64,000 nt of DNA, taken from the NCBI GenBank assembly GCA_964409775.1, contig CAYPEI010000014.1, forward strand, positions 1-64,000, read 5' to 3'. The notes below the pieces were generated by a model. The model ran no database searches, was not told the origin of the DNA, and was given only the letters and a program-made list of their open reading frames with translations. How positions within the stretch are numbered: position 1 is the first letter of the stretch; each line of letters begins with the position of its first letter. The translations under genes were made by a program, and so were the position numbers. Positions 1 through 8,941 of the stretch are shown one piece after another. Source of the DNA: JAHBXL01 sp964409775 (GTDB lineage Bacteria > Planctomycetota > Phycisphaerae > Phycisphaerales > UBA1924).

Positions 1-17
1 ACGCCATCAAGGTGTAG
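1..17 (+). pseudogene. 3' tail of an IS transposase gene, cut by the window edge
   Basis: The first 17 bases read A-I-K-V-stop. They match the last codons of the transposase remnant that ends at 8818 (A-V-K-V-stop), with one mismatch over about 19 bases including the bases just after the stop. The window therefore probably begins at the right end of a second copy of the same insertion sequence. Only a few codons are visible, so this rests on the match alone. Confidence 0.45.
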
Positions 18-276
18 GGGTCTCAAACCACGCTACGCTGTTCTGGACAGAGCAATTCAGCATCAGATTGGAAAGCGCGACGGTCTTTCCCAGGCTCACG
101 AGCATGTGAACGTGATCGGTAACGCCGCCCATCGCCAGGAGCGGCGACTCCATGCGCCGGCAAATACCGCCCATGTAGGCGTAGAAGTCCGGCTCGATCG
201 CCTCGGGGATCATCGCAGCGCGATTCTTCGTCGAAAACGTGACATGGATGAGGAGTCTGGTAAGCGTGGACGCCAT
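7..276 (-). pseudogene. Truncated IS200/RAYT-type (Y1) transposase
   Basis: The 89-residue product starts like REP-associated tyrosine transposases: a short beta strand ending in HVTFSTKNR near residue 12, GGICR near 37, and the HUH metal-binding motif DHVHML near 54. These single-strand transposases normally run to about 140-180 residues and carry the catalytic tyrosine in the C-terminal half. Here homology stops near residue 73, where the frame runs into sequence that looks like the end of another insertion sequence. The catalytic Tyr region is absent, so the protein should be inactive. RAYTs mobilise palindromic REP-type repeats, and such repeats begin within 25 bases of its start codon. 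Confidence 0.75.
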
Positions 277-298
277 GCGGAAACGGTAGCGAGTTGTT

Positions 299-366
299 CA
301 GCCCGAAGGGCTGACCGTCAGTAGCCGGGGGTCAAGCGAGGAGTCCGCGACGAGCGCAACCCCCGG
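299..366. repeat. Palindromic REP-like hairpins next to the RAYT remnant
   Basis: Two perfect inverted repeats are visible: CAGCCCGAAGGGCTG at 299-313, and an 8-bp stem (CCGGGGGT at 325-332 pairing with ACCCCCGG at 359-366) with a 26-base loop. They lie directly upstream of the RAYT-type ORF. A third small hairpin built on GGCC/TTC/GGCC lies near 530-545. Between 367 and 879 I see no convincing gene: open frames exist on both strands but have no domain, ribosome site or coding character. Confidence 0.6.
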
Positions 367-879
367 ACATCGTGCCCCGATCCACGCGACCCCGAAGTGG
401 TCATCGTCGCGCTCGTGATTGCCCGACGAGCAGCCCTACAGGCTGCGGAAACAACCAGAAGAGAGGTATGGGTTTCACGCTTTCCGGGGGTGTCGTCGCA
501 AAGCCTCCTCCACGCCCCGGCTACGAACGTTCGAGGCCTTCGGCCTGAAAACCGCGGACGCTATCCCGAGTTATCCGGCCCTGAACACCCTGCGGGCGAC
601 CCAATACGTTCCAAACACGGCGTGGTAAATCGAATTCACGGGCCCATAGAACGATTCCGCGGCCCCGCAAACCGAAATCACGGGCCCGTGGAACGGCTCT
701 GCCTCATGGTGCTTTCGCGCCGCGGCGCCGTTCGAGCGGCGCACTGTGCCGTGGAGCGGATAGACCTCGTGTCCCGCGAGTCGGATCATCCGCTGATGCC
801 AGAGGAAGGGGAAGCCCCTTCCTCCGGCACCTCCATCCCCCGAAAGATCAAGACACGCCGAAGCGACGCGGCCTCCGCT

Positions 880-1005
880 CTTCGCCCCAACGGGGCGACG
901 GGTTGTAGCCACGGGTGGAGCGGCGGCGCGGCACAGCCCGCCGACGCGGAACCCGTGGAAAGCGTGATGTTCAATGATCCCGCCCCGGTAGGGGCGGAGG
1001 AACTG
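880..1005 (-). repeat. Dispersed palindromic repeat, class B, minus orientation
   Basis: Read on the minus strand, this copy shows a GCCCC...GGGGC hairpin, then CCACGGGTT, a variable centre, and CACCCGTGG pairing back with CCACGGGT, then a second GCCCC/GGGGC hairpin followed by GAAGAGC. The same order is found once at 2281-2377 and six times in 36133-36993. The bases from 1006 to the next gene hold only a G-rich run. Confidence 0.75.
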
Positions 1006-1058
1006 TCTTGAGCGGGGGGTGCCGGGGGGCGGCAGCCCCCGGCATCGGCAACAGGGCA

Positions 1059-2261
1059 TTACGAGGCGAAGAGCGCCTTCATGGCCGTTGGCACACTTGC
1101 CGTCTGCCGTGTGAACTCCGCCATGCGCTTCTCCACTTTCTCCATGATTGCATCGACATCGGGTTCTTCGTCCTCGGGCAACGGGCAGACGTCCTCAGAC
1201 ATGACGCGCGTCCAGTCTTCCGTCAGTTTCTTGAAGAACGTGGAGAATCCGAACTCCTTCTTCTCTCTCAGCAATCGTTCCACAACCTTCTTGCGGATCG
1301 CCTGATCCGTCGTGGGGCAGACCAGCACGAACAGCCGAAGCCGGGTGCTGCCGGCGCGGAGCCGGACCGTCATCCATTGCTCCGGCTCGAAAGTCTTGCG
1401 CTTCCCGACGGGCGGCAGCATCTTGGCCCATCCGGTCGGGATGAACTCGACTTCCTTCTGCTTCGTGGTGATGCGCACCCATTGGTCGGGCCGCTCCTCG
1501 ATCCACTTTTCAATGCGACCCACAAGCCCGGAGGCGGGCGTCCCCACACGCTCCCAGATCAGGTCCAACGCTCGCCGGTGATTGGAATAGATCTGCCGAC
1601 AGAGCTTGTCGATTTCCTCGTTCTCCATGAATCTGTTCCCGATCAGGCTGAGATAGTGTTCAAGAAAGACGGCGACATCGCCACCGATGGCCCCCGAGTT
1701 CGCCTTCCGCGTGCGGCTGAAGACTTGATGCAGGTCGGCGTAGCTATATGTAACCCAATCGGGATCGCTCGCGTCGTCGCCCTCGGGCGTGAGGAACACA
1801 AAGAGCCATTTCGAGTCAGGAAACTCCCCGGCAACAGTGTCCTCATAGCGCTGAAGCTGGTTGCTGTGCTCCCCGCTGTCAACCTTGTTTTCGATAGCGA
1901 TTGCGAACTTGGGTTCGTCGCAGGTGAGCAGCATGTCAATGTTCCGCCACTCGCGACGAATTTCGACTCCCTGCAGGTCGGCACCGTCTAGTTCCACGGG
2001 GCTGACTGGCGGCGTCACGCCCTGTTGCCGCGCTTTGCGCAGAATGTCCATCAGCAACGCTTTCAAGAACAAGTCGCCTTGTCCGTGACTCTCGCCGGGC
2101 GTGAGCAGCCACGCCAAGTAGTTGCTGTGTCTGATCTCGACGCGGGCGATGCTCAACGCATCGAAGATGTTGAAGCGGCCGATCTGCTCCTCGAGCGCCG
2201 ACAAGTCGTCGTTCTCGACGACGAATCGTTCCAGGGCTTGAAGGTCGGATTCTTGGATCAT
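1059..2261 (-). CDS. PD-(D/E)XK nuclease superfamily protein
   Basis: A 400-residue soluble protein. Around residues 30-60 it has FNIFDALSIARVEIRHSNYLAWLLTP, characteristic of the PDDEXK_4 group of predicted nucleases; the string is quoted only up to its recognisable start, FNIFDALSIARVEIRHSN. The catalytic core follows at about residues 108-140: a strand leading to the acidic pair, then FAIAIENKVDSGEHSNQL, where E-x-K supplies the last catalytic residues, then QRY. The C-terminal half is not recognisable. Members often occur in defence or mobile islands, and this one lies between repeat copies and a transposase remnant, but no restriction or methylase partner is adjacent. Substrate unknown. 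Confidence 0.75.
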   Translation of the reverse strand: MIQESDLQALERFVVENDDLSALEEQIGRFNIFDALSIARVEIRHSNYLAWLLTPGESHGQGDLFLKALLMDILRKARQQGVTPPVSPVELDGADLQGVEIRREWRNIDMLLTCDEPKFAIAIENKVDSGEHSNQLQRYEDTVAGEFPDSKWLFVFLTPEGDDASDPDWVTYSYADLHQVFSRTRKANSGAIGGDVAVFLEHYLSLIGNRFMENEEIDKLCRQIYSNHRRALDLIWERVGTPASGLVGRIEKWIEERPDQWVRITTKQKEVEFIPTGWAKMLPPVGKRKTFEPEQWMTVRLRAGSTRLRLFVLVCPTTDQAIRKKVVERLLREKKEFGFSTFFKKLTEDWTRVMSEDVCPLPEDEEPDVDAIMEKVEKRMAEFTRQTASVPTAMKALFAS

Positions 2262-2280
2262 TCCGGCAAGTGTATTTCCT

Positions 2281-2377
2281 CCGCCCCTGCCGGGGCGGCC
2301 CGCATTCCGTCATATCTTCCACGGGTTCCGCGTCGCTCCACCCGTGGCTACATCCCGCGGCCCCGCTGGGGCCGAAG
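2281..2377 (+). repeat. Dispersed palindromic repeat, class B, plus orientation
   Basis: The order is CCGCCCCTGCCGGGGCGG hairpin, then TTCCACGGGTT, a short centre and CCACCCGTGG forming a long stem, then GGCCCCGCTGGGGCC. It starts 19 bases upstream of the nuclease start codon on the other strand, so it may occupy that gene's promoter region. From 2378 to 2670 I see no gene. Confidence 0.75.
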
Positions 2378-2688
2378 GCGGCGATGCGTGCTGTCTTTGC
2401 CTTTCGCCGGGATGGGTGCGGGGAGGGGTGGAGACTCGGGGGGTGCGGAACCCCTTCCTGAATCCGCGCGCCAAGAAGCACACAAATCGCCCACTTCTGC
2501 GGCAAGCGAGGGCTATGTCGGGCCGGTCGCGCTCAGTCTGTCAGTGGGGGGCGGGGCAACGCATCAGCGTCCCCCCCACCCCCACGACTGAACAGAGGAG
2601 CACCCGATGCCCGCCACCGCCGTGCCCTCAGCACGCGATGAGGAAATCGTCTTATTCTGGTACAGTCCCCAATTCCAAGGAGCCTCTC

Positions 2689-3075
2689 ATGCCCGCCTCC
2701 GCCGCCACAGAAATGTTCACCGCCAAGGGTGGAGACAAGGTCTACGCCGCGCTCGTCAAGGGGCTGCGGTCGCGTGTGGGCAAGAGTCTCGCGTTCGAGG
2801 ACCCCAAGTCCACCTGCATCCACATCAACGCGGGCAAGGACGGCGCCGCGTACGCGGGGTTGCATCCGCGCACCGGGGGCGTGCTGCTGAACATCCGCAC
2901 CGCCGCGCCGATCAAGTCCAAACGCATCCGCAGGAGCGAGCAGGTCTCACGCAACCGCTGCCACTGCGAGGTGCTGCTGTCGAGCGCCGATGACGTGGAC
3001 GACGAGGTGCTCGGGTGGCTCGAAGACGCGGCCCGGCTGGCGTCGGAGCCCAAGGCCACGGCCGCGAAGAAGTGA
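2689..3075 (+). CDS. DUF5655-like small protein
   Basis: A 128-residue protein with the pattern of DUF5655-type domains: an N-terminal helix (TEMFTAKGGDKVYAALVKGL), then strands FEDPKSTCIHINAG, AYAGLHPRTGGVLLNIRTA, and a C-terminal CEVLLSSADDVDDEVLGWLEDA. The longer open frame begins at 2344, but the ATG at 2689 is chosen because AAGGAG lies 6 bases upstream of it. No signal peptide or membrane segment. Function unknown; related domains occur alone or fused to DNA-binding proteins. Confidence 0.7.
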   Translation: MPASAATEMFTAKGGDKVYAALVKGLRSRVGKSLAFEDPKSTCIHINAGKDGAAYAGLHPRTGGVLLNIRTAAPIKSKRIRRSEQVSRNRCHCEVLLSSADDVDDEVLGWLEDAARLASEPKATAAKK

Positions 3076-3119
3076 TCAACCGCGCCGGACTCAACCGATG
3101 ATGGCACCGCCCCGAGGGG

Positions 3120-3141
3120 TATAATACTGGCCAGTCGGTAT
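3120..3141 (+). promoter_or_regulatory. Promoter -10 box with overlapping TetR-type operator
   Basis: A perfect TATAAT lies at 3120-3125. Overlapping it is the imperfect 18-bp palindrome ATACTGGCCAGTCGGTAT (3124-3141), close in style to the ACTGGTCAGT half-sites bound by regulators of efflux operons. The location just before tetR and the efflux genes suggests autorepression of the whole operon. No good -35 box is visible at 17 bp. Confidence 0.55.
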
Positions 3142-3160
3142 TCCATCCTCCCCCCTCCCC

Positions 3161-3202
3161 CCTCTCCCGTCTCCCCTCTCCCCTCTCCCCTCTCCCGTCT
3201 CC
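3161..3202 (-). repeat. Heptamer tandem array, six units
   Basis: Six exact 7-base steps in 42 bp. On the minus strand every unit is GGAGANG, with N alternating between G and C. It ends 15 bases before the tetR start codon, so it fills the leader and partly replaces a normal ribosome-binding region. Confidence 0.85.
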
Positions 3203-3217
3203 CGCGAGCCCGCGAAC

Positions 3218-3808
3218 ATGCAGAAACCCAGCGAAGCCAAGCGGACTGCCATCGTCGACGCCGCCGCCCGCCTGTTCGCGGAGCGGCCCTTCCACGAGGT
3301 CACGCTCGACGATGTGGCCGCCGCCGCCAAGGTCGGCAAGGGGACGCTCTACACCTACTTCGACGGCAAGGAGACGCTCTTCAGCAGGGTTATCGACGAG
3401 GCGCTCGCGCGCTTCGTGGAAGAAGTTCGCCGCGTGCTGGGGCGGGAGAATCTGTCGGCCCGGGAGCGCCTGAGCATCATCATCCGCGAGCTCGTGCGGT
3501 TCGGGCGGCGGTTTCCCGACCGGTTCCGCCTGCTCCGCGAGGGGAGCAACTCCATCGCCGGCGCCTCGTCGCGCACTCGGGATGAGTTGGTGGCGCTGAT
3601 CCAATCGGTCTTGGAGAACGGGGTCCGGGCGGGCGAGATCCATGATCTCCACCCCGACCTGACCGCCGTGTATGTCGTGTCGTGCATCCGCGGGGCGCTG
3701 ATCTACGGGCCGGACCATTCCGAGCGGGTCATCGTCCAGCACATCGAGCGCGTCCTAGGCAGAGGGCTGCTGCCCACCCCGCAGCCCGACTCCGGAAAGA
3801 AGTCATGA
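3218..3808 (+). CDS. TetR/AcrR-family transcriptional regulator
   Basis: A 196-residue one-component repressor. The N-terminal DNA-binding domain is textbook: AIVDAAARLFAERPFHEVTLDDVAAAAKVGKGTLYTYFDGKE, with the recognition helix at about residues 34-46 (quoted in part: VGKGTLYTYFDGKETLF). The C-terminal half is helical and variable, the usual ligand pocket. It is the first gene of an operon; its stop overlaps the next start by four bases (ATGA at 3805-3808). The likely role is repression of the downstream exporter, relieved by the exported compound. Inducer unknown. Confidence 0.92.
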   Translation: MQKPSEAKRTAIVDAAARLFAERPFHEVTLDDVAAAAKVGKGTLYTYFDGKETLFSRVIDEALARFVEEVRRVLGRENLSARERLSIIIRELVRFGRRFPDRFRLLREGSNSIAGASSRTRDELVALIQSVLENGVRAGEIHDLHPDLTAVYVVSCIRGALIYGPDHSERVIVQHIERVLGRGLLPTPQPDSGKKS

Positions 3809-5010
3809 GCGAAGCACCCGGCACATCCACCCCGGCGGTCGCGGATCCCAAGGGGGAACCCCCTGCTCCTTCTCCGCGCGAGGTCCCGCCGCGCCGCAAG
3901 CGGGCCTCGATCATCGTGTTCCTCGTGGTGCTCGTCGCCGTCGGGGCCATCGCCGCGTGGTTCTACCTGCGCGGCCTGAACATCGAGCACACCGACGACG
4001 CCTTTGTCGCGGCGAGCGTGTACACCGTTTCGCCCAAGATCAGCGGGCGGCTGAAGACGGTGCTCGTGAACGACAACCAGATGGTCGAGGCCGGGCAGCT
4101 CGTCGCGGAGATCGATCCCGCCGATCTCGAGGCGGCCGCGGCCCAGGCCCGGGCGGCGCTGGCGCTCGCCAAGGCGCAGCTGGAGCAGGCGAAGGTGCAG
4201 GTGGTCATGGTGACTGCCTCCACGGCCGCCGCCGTCGTGCAAGCGCAGGCCGACGTCGCCGCCGCTGAGGCGAATGTTCAGCAGGAGCAGGCCGAGCGCG
4301 ACTCCGCCTCCGCCGAAGCGGAGCGAGCGGCGGCTGACATGAAGCGCTATTCCGAGCTTTCTGAGCAGGCCGTCTCGCGTCAGCGCCTCGATGTCGTGCG
4401 GTCAACGTCCATCAGCGCCGCCTCCAGGCTGCGGGCCGCCGAGAAACGGCTGGCTTCGTCCGAAGCAGAGCTTGAAGCCGCGAAAGCGAAGCTCAGCGCT
4501 GCTCAGGCCGATGTTCAGCGGGTGGACGTGGCCAAGACAGACGTCGCTCGATGCCAAGCCGCGGCCGAGCGGGAGATGGCCGCGGTGACGCAGGCGGAGC
4601 TCTCGCTCTCGTACACGAAGATCGCGGCACCCGCGGCCGGCCGGGTCACCAACAAGGCCGTGCAGCCGGGCGACTACGTCCGCGACGGCCGCACGCTGAT
4701 GTCGCTGGTGGCGCCGGATGCCTGGGTGGTCGCGAACTTCAAGGAAACCCAGCTACGCGACATGCGCCCGGGCCAACATTGCGATGTCCACGTTGACGCG
4801 TTTGGCGTGGACCTGCCTGCGCATGTGGAGAGCGTGCAGGCCGGGAGCGGCGCCGCGTTCAGTCTGCTGCCGCCCCAAAACGCCACGGGAAACTACGTCA
4901 AGGTGGTCCAAAGGGTGCCCGTGAAGATCGTGTTCGACAACCCCGAGGATGTCCGACGCTTTCTCCTGGGGCCCGGCATGTCTGTCGAACCGCGCGTGCA
5001 CACACAATGA
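3805..5010 (+). CDS. HlyD/EmrA-type membrane fusion protein
   Basis: A 401-residue periplasmic adaptor. The start is the ATG inside the ATGA overlap with tetR; the open frame extends further upstream but has no better start. Residues 1-35 are proline-rich cytoplasmic, followed by one membrane segment (IIVFLVVLVAVGAIAAWFY), the HTDDAFV motif and VSPKISGRL biotinyl-like half, a long Ala/Glu-rich coiled-coil hairpin (about residues 105-265), the second half (YTKIAAPAAGRV) and a beta barrel ending near the C-terminus. In the family this links the inner-membrane transporter to the outer-membrane channel, and both partners follow directly. Confidence 0.92.
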   Translation: MSEAPGTSTPAVADPKGEPPAPSPREVPPRRKRASIIVFLVVLVAVGAIAAWFYLRGLNIEHTDDAFVAASVYTVSPKISGRLKTVLVNDNQMVEAGQLVAEIDPADLEAAAAQARAALALAKAQLEQAKVQVVMVTASTAAAVVQAQADVAAAEANVQQEQAERDSASAEAERAAADMKRYSELSEQAVSRQRLDVVRSTSISAASRLRAAEKRLASSEAELEAAKAKLSAAQADVQRVDVAKTDVARCQAAAEREMAAVTQAELSLSYTKIAAPAAGRVTNKAVQPGDYVRDGRTLMSLVAPDAWVVANFKETQLRDMRPGQHCDVHVDAFGVDLPAHVESVQAGSGAAFSLLPPQNATGNYVKVVQRVPVKIVFDNPEDVRRFLLGPGMSVEPRVHTQ

Positions 5011-6605
5011 GCCGAGAAACATCGAACAACTCGTTGACGGAGGTCTTTCACGCCCCGTTCAACCCGTGGATCACCGCGATCGTGGCCACGCTGGCGACTT
5101 TCATTGAGGTGCTCGACACGAGCATCGCCAACGTCGCACTTCCGCACATCTCCGGAAATCTCGGCGCGAGCGTGAACGATTCGACATGGGTGCTGACGAG
5201 CTACCTCGTCGCCAATGCGGTCGTGCTGCCCGCTACGGCTTGGCTCTCCTCGGCGATCGGGCGGCGGAACTATTATCTCGTGTCGGTCGGGGTGTTTACT
5301 GCCAGCTCGTGCTTGTGCGGGTTGGCTCCAAACCTCGGGATGCTTGTCTTCTTTCGCCTGCTCCAGGGGCTGGGCGGCGGCGGGCTTCAGCCCGTGACGC
5401 AGGCAATCTTGGTGGACACGTTCCCACCGCGCATGCGCGGCATGGGGATGGCGGTCTACGGGATGACGGTCGTGGTGGCGCCCGTCATCGGTCCGACACT
5501 GGGCGGCTGGATCACCGACAACTATGACTGGCGCTGGATCTTTCTCATCAACGTACCGGTGGGCGTGCTCGCGCTGGTGCTCAGCACACGCTACATTACC
5601 GATCCGCCCTACCTGCACCGTCGAACCGGACCGAACCGCTGGCGTGCCGACTTCATTGGTTTGGCGCTGGTGGGCCTGGGCCTCGGGGCTCTTCAGATGA
5701 TGCTGGACTTGGGAGATCGGTACGACTGGTTTAGTTCGCCGTTCATTGTGTTCTGCGGTGTGTCCGCTGGGCTGCTCCTTCTTGGGGGCATCCTGTGGGA
5801 ACTCAACCACCGCGAGCCGATCCTGAATCTGGGCGTGCTCCGGGATCGCAACCTCTCCCTGTCATGTGTGCACATGCTCATCTTCGGGGCGGTCTTGTTC
5901 GGGAGCACGGCCCTTCTACCGCTCATGATGCAAACGCTGCTGGGCTACACGGCTCAGCGCAGCGGCATGGCCCTCTCTCCGGGCGGGATCGTTATCGCGG
6001 TATTGATGCCGATCGTTGGCTATCTGGTCTCAAGGGTTGACGCTCGCGCGATGATCATCTTCGGAATCTTGGGCGTGGCCTACGCGCTGCTGCTCATGGG
6101 AGGCGTCACTCTCCAGACCGACTTTGGGTACCTGGTCTATACGCGGGTCATCCAAGGGTTTGGGTTGGCGTTCATCTTCGTCCCGCTCAATACCGTTGCC
6201 TACGCAAATGTCGCGGCTACCGACCGCAACAGCGCGTCGAGCCTGATCAGCATCGCGCGAAACGTCGGCGGCAGCGTCGGCATCGGGCTCGTCACCGCCA
6301 TGCTCGCCCGCTCAACGCAGACGAACCAGGCGCTCATGGTCCACACGCTCACCCCTGCCAACCCTGCATACGTCGACTCGGTGGCAGCCCTCCAGGACCG
6401 ATTCGTGGCCCTCACCGGGGATCCGGATCGCGCGGCCGCGATGGCCCAGAGCATGGTGGCGTCCACGCTTGACTCGCAGGCCCTGCTCTTGTCGTACCAA
6501 GGTCAGTTCCAACTGCTGGCCATCGCATTCCTGTTTCTCGTTCCTCCGGTGATGCTGATGAGGCGGCGGAAACCGGGCGGTCATGTGGAAATGGTGGTGG
6601 AATGA
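5007..6605 (+). CDS. DHA2-family drug:H+ antiporter (EmrB-like)
   Basis: A 532-residue inner-membrane transporter with 14 predicted helices. Recognisable motifs are LDTSIANVALPHIS (motif D1, helix 1), GRRNYYLVSVGVF (motif A loop), RLLQGLGGG (motif B) and GPTLGGWITDNYDWRWIFLINVP (motif C and following helix; quoted in part as GPTLGGWITDNYDWRW). It overlaps the adaptor gene by four bases and the outer-membrane factor by four bases, so the three are translationally coupled. The system would export lipophilic drugs or bile-like compounds using the proton gradient. Confidence 0.93.
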   Translation: MSRETSNNSLTEVFHAPFNPWITAIVATLATFIEVLDTSIANVALPHISGNLGASVNDSTWVLTSYLVANAVVLPATAWLSSAIGRRNYYLVSVGVFTASSCLCGLAPNLGMLVFFRLLQGLGGGGLQPVTQAILVDTFPPRMRGMGMAVYGMTVVVAPVIGPTLGGWITDNYDWRWIFLINVPVGVLALVLSTRYITDPPYLHRRTGPNRWRADFIGLALVGLGLGALQMMLDLGDRYDWFSSPFIVFCGVSAGLLLLGGILWELNHREPILNLGVLRDRNLSLSCVHMLIFGAVLFGSTALLPLMMQTLLGYTAQRSGMALSPGGIVIAVLMPIVGYLVSRVDARAMIIFGILGVAYALLLMGGVTLQTDFGYLVYTRVIQGFGLAFIFVPLNTVAYANVAATDRNSASSLISIARNVGGSVGIGLVTAMLARSTQTNQALMVHTLTPANPAYVDSVAALQDRFVALTGDPDRAAAMAQSMVASTLDSQALLLSYQGQFQLLAIAFLFLVPPVMLMRRRKPGGHVEMVVE

Positions 6606-8023
6606 ACACAATCCGCTCCGTCATCCTTTCGCTTCCCGTTCTCTTGCTTGCCGGATGCACCGTGGGGCCCGACTACAGGGCACCTTCGACGCAGGTTCCC
6701 CCGGCTTGGTCCGAAGAGGCCGACAGTTCGCCGGCTTCCGACGGCCCGTGGTGGCGGTCTTTTCACGATCCGGTCCTCGACTCACTCATCGATCGAGCTG
6801 TGCACTCCAACATCGACCTCAGGATCGCGCTCGCCCGGCTCCGCGCGGCTCGCGCTCAGCGCGGCATCGTGTCCGCGGCGTTGCTTCCTCAGGTCGATGC
6901 CAGTGGTTCGTTCTCCAACTCCCGGTTCAGCGAGAACGGGTTCCTTCAAGGGCTTGGCACGCCAGGAGGAGGTCTTCCCGGCGCCATCGCTCCGGGGCAG
7001 CAGATCAATCTCTACCAAGTCGGGTTGGACGCCTCGTGGGAGATCGATGTGTTCGGGGGAAGGCGCCGGGAAGTGGAGGCGGCGGACGCCGATATCGCGG
7101 CCGCGGGGCTGGACGCGGACGACGTGATGCGCTCGGTGTGCAGCGAAGTCGCCGACGGTTACATTCAGCTCCGCGGCGTCCAGACGCGGCTCACGCTCGC
7201 GGCCAAGGTCGCGGACATCCAGCAGCGAACGTTCGACATCATCGATGAACAGGCCCGTGCGGGTGTCGCCAGCGAACTGGATTCGTCGCGGGCCGCAAGC
7301 CAGCTGGCCTCGTCCAGGTCGGCCGTGCCCGAGCTCGAAGCGGCCATGCACGTGGCCGTGCGGCGGCTGGAAGTGCTGCTCGGATCCATGCCGGGAACGC
7401 TGAGCGATGAACTGCTCGCCGAGGGTCCAATCCCCGCTTCTCCGGAAATGTTGGCGGCGGGCATTCCGTCGGAGACCCTCCGGCGCAGGCCCGACGTTCG
7501 CGCCGCCGAACGCCGGCTTGCAGCGGCCACCGCTCGCATCGGGGTAGCAACCGCGGGGTACTTTCCCCGATTTAGCCTGACCGGGTCATTCGGCCTGCAG
7601 AGCCAGAAGATCGAAGACCTGCCGACTGGTGACAGTCGGTTCTGGGCGATCGGCCCGACGCTGCGCTGGCCGCTCCTGGACTTCGGAGCAGTCCGCTCGG
7701 CCGTTGCGGTGAGGGATGCCCGGGCCCAGGCGGCCGAGGCAACCTACGAGGGGACGGTCGTGCGAGCGTTGTCTGAGGTTGAGGTGGCCCTCGTGCAGCT
7801 CTCGCGCGAGAAGCGCCGCGGAGCCGAACTGCGCCGCGCCGCCGAAGCAGCCGATCGCTCGGCCAGCATCGCCCAAGAGCTCTACCGCAACGGGCTGCTG
7901 GAATACACCGACCTTCTGGACGCCCAGCGAACGCAGTCGGCCGCATGGGATGTTGAAGCACGATCGCGGGTGGCAGTCGGAGAGAACACCGTCGCGCTGT
8001 TCAAAGCCCTAGCTGCCCGTTGA
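6602..8023 (+). CDS. NodT-family outer-membrane efflux channel (TolC-like lipoprotein)
   Basis: A 473-residue protein. The N-terminus is a lipoprotein signal peptide with lipobox LLAGC (Cys near residue 19), followed by TVGPDYRAP, the hallmark of the NodT/OprM group. Two repeats of long helices (about residues 60-240 and 270-470) carry typical strands such as DASWEIDVFGGRRREVE and RRPDVRAAERRLAAATARIGVA (quoted in part: RRPDVRAAERRLAAAT). It completes the tripartite pump encoded upstream. No terminator is obvious after 8023. Confidence 0.92.
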   Translation: MNTIRSVILSLPVLLLAGCTVGPDYRAPSTQVPPAWSEEADSSPASDGPWWRSFHDPVLDSLIDRAVHSNIDLRIALARLRAARAQRGIVSAALLPQVDASGSFSNSRFSENGFLQGLGTPGGGLPGAIAPGQQINLYQVGLDASWEIDVFGGRRREVEAADADIAAAGLDADDVMRSVCSEVADGYIQLRGVQTRLTLAAKVADIQQRTFDIIDEQARAGVASELDSSRAASQLASSRSAVPELEAAMHVAVRRLEVLLGSMPGTLSDELLAEGPIPASPEMLAAGIPSETLRRRPDVRAAERRLAAATARIGVATAGYFPRFSLTGSFGLQSQKIEDLPTGDSRFWAIGPTLRWPLLDFGAVRSAVAVRDARAQAAEATYEGTVVRALSEVEVALVQLSREKRRGAELRRAAEAADRSASIAQELYRNGLLEYTDLLDAQRTQSAAWDVEARSRVAVGENTVALFKALAAR

Positions 8024-8062
8024 AAAAGGGGCGCAACCGCTCGACGGCCCATCTAGTACAAC

Positions 8063-8818
8063 ATGCCGGCCGGAAGGGATCACGGAGATCGTGCGATGGC
8101 GTTGGGCAAGCGGGATGGTGAGCGTCAGGACGACATCTGGATCGCCACCGAGAAGCCGGGGCAGGGGCCGGGTCATCCGTTCTACGCGAAGCTCAACGGT
8201 GTGCTCGGCGCGGCCGGGTTTGACCGCTTCGTCGAGGAACCCTGCCGGAAGTTCTACGCCGACGGCGTGGGCCGCCCCGGCATCGCGCCCGGCGTGTACT
8301 TCCGCATGCTGTTCATCGGGGACTTCGAAGGGCTCGACTCCGAACGCGGCTCGACGAGAGCGCTTGCCAGCGGCCGCAAACGCAGGCGTTTCGTGAAGCT
8401 GTCGATGGTGGCCATCTGCGTCCTCCTGCTGCCGGCGGCGCTGGATTTCGACATCGGGCCGAGCTCGGACCTCAAGCAGGGCTACCGGCTGGTTCGCAAG
8501 GCCTCCAAGGTGTTCACGCCGGCGACGATGTACGCCGACAGCGGGTACGACAGCGAAGAGTGGCACCGGCGGTGCTGGGAGGAGTGGGGCACGATGAGCC
8601 ACGCGCCCCCGGTGGTCAGATCCAGGAGCGGCCAGGTCGGCGGGATGTACCGATGGATGATGACGAACAAGTGGCCCGGCTACGGCCGGCGGTGGGACAT
8701 CGAGACCGTGAACTGCGCCATGAAGCGCTCGCTGGGCTCGACACTGCGGGCCCGCTCCGACACCGCGATCAAGCGAGAGGCCGCCATCCGCGTACTCACC
8801 CACGCCGTCAAGGTGTAG
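8063..8818 (+). pseudogene. Internally deleted IS1182/IS5-type DDE transposase
   Basis: The frame encodes 251 residues. The N-terminal part (HPFYAKLN, GRPGIAPGVYFRMLFIGDFEGLDSERG) and C-terminal part (YADSGYDSE, then RRWDIETVNCAMKRSLGS) match the beginning and end of DDE transposases normally about 450 residues long. The join falls near residue 98, where the usual IAWR..DSL..R.FL segment and the first catalytic Asp regions should follow. The central part is missing, so this copy cannot transpose by itself. Its last 19 bases recur at the start of the window. It marks the truncated edge of the phage block. Confidence 0.75.
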
Positions 8819-8941
8819 GGAATCGAGCGTCATCCTGTGTCTTCAGCAGAGCGAGACCCAGAGCGAAACATCAAGAAACGTGGGCGACGTGCTCGCCGAC
8901 TCATCCTTTGCTGCCAGCGAGCTCAGCCCGGCACTTCAGTC

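Noticed and set aside
397..1059. Open frames on both strands between the RAYT remnant and the nuclease gene
   Set aside because: They run through palindromic repeats, have no domains or ribosome sites, and their composition reflects the repeats.
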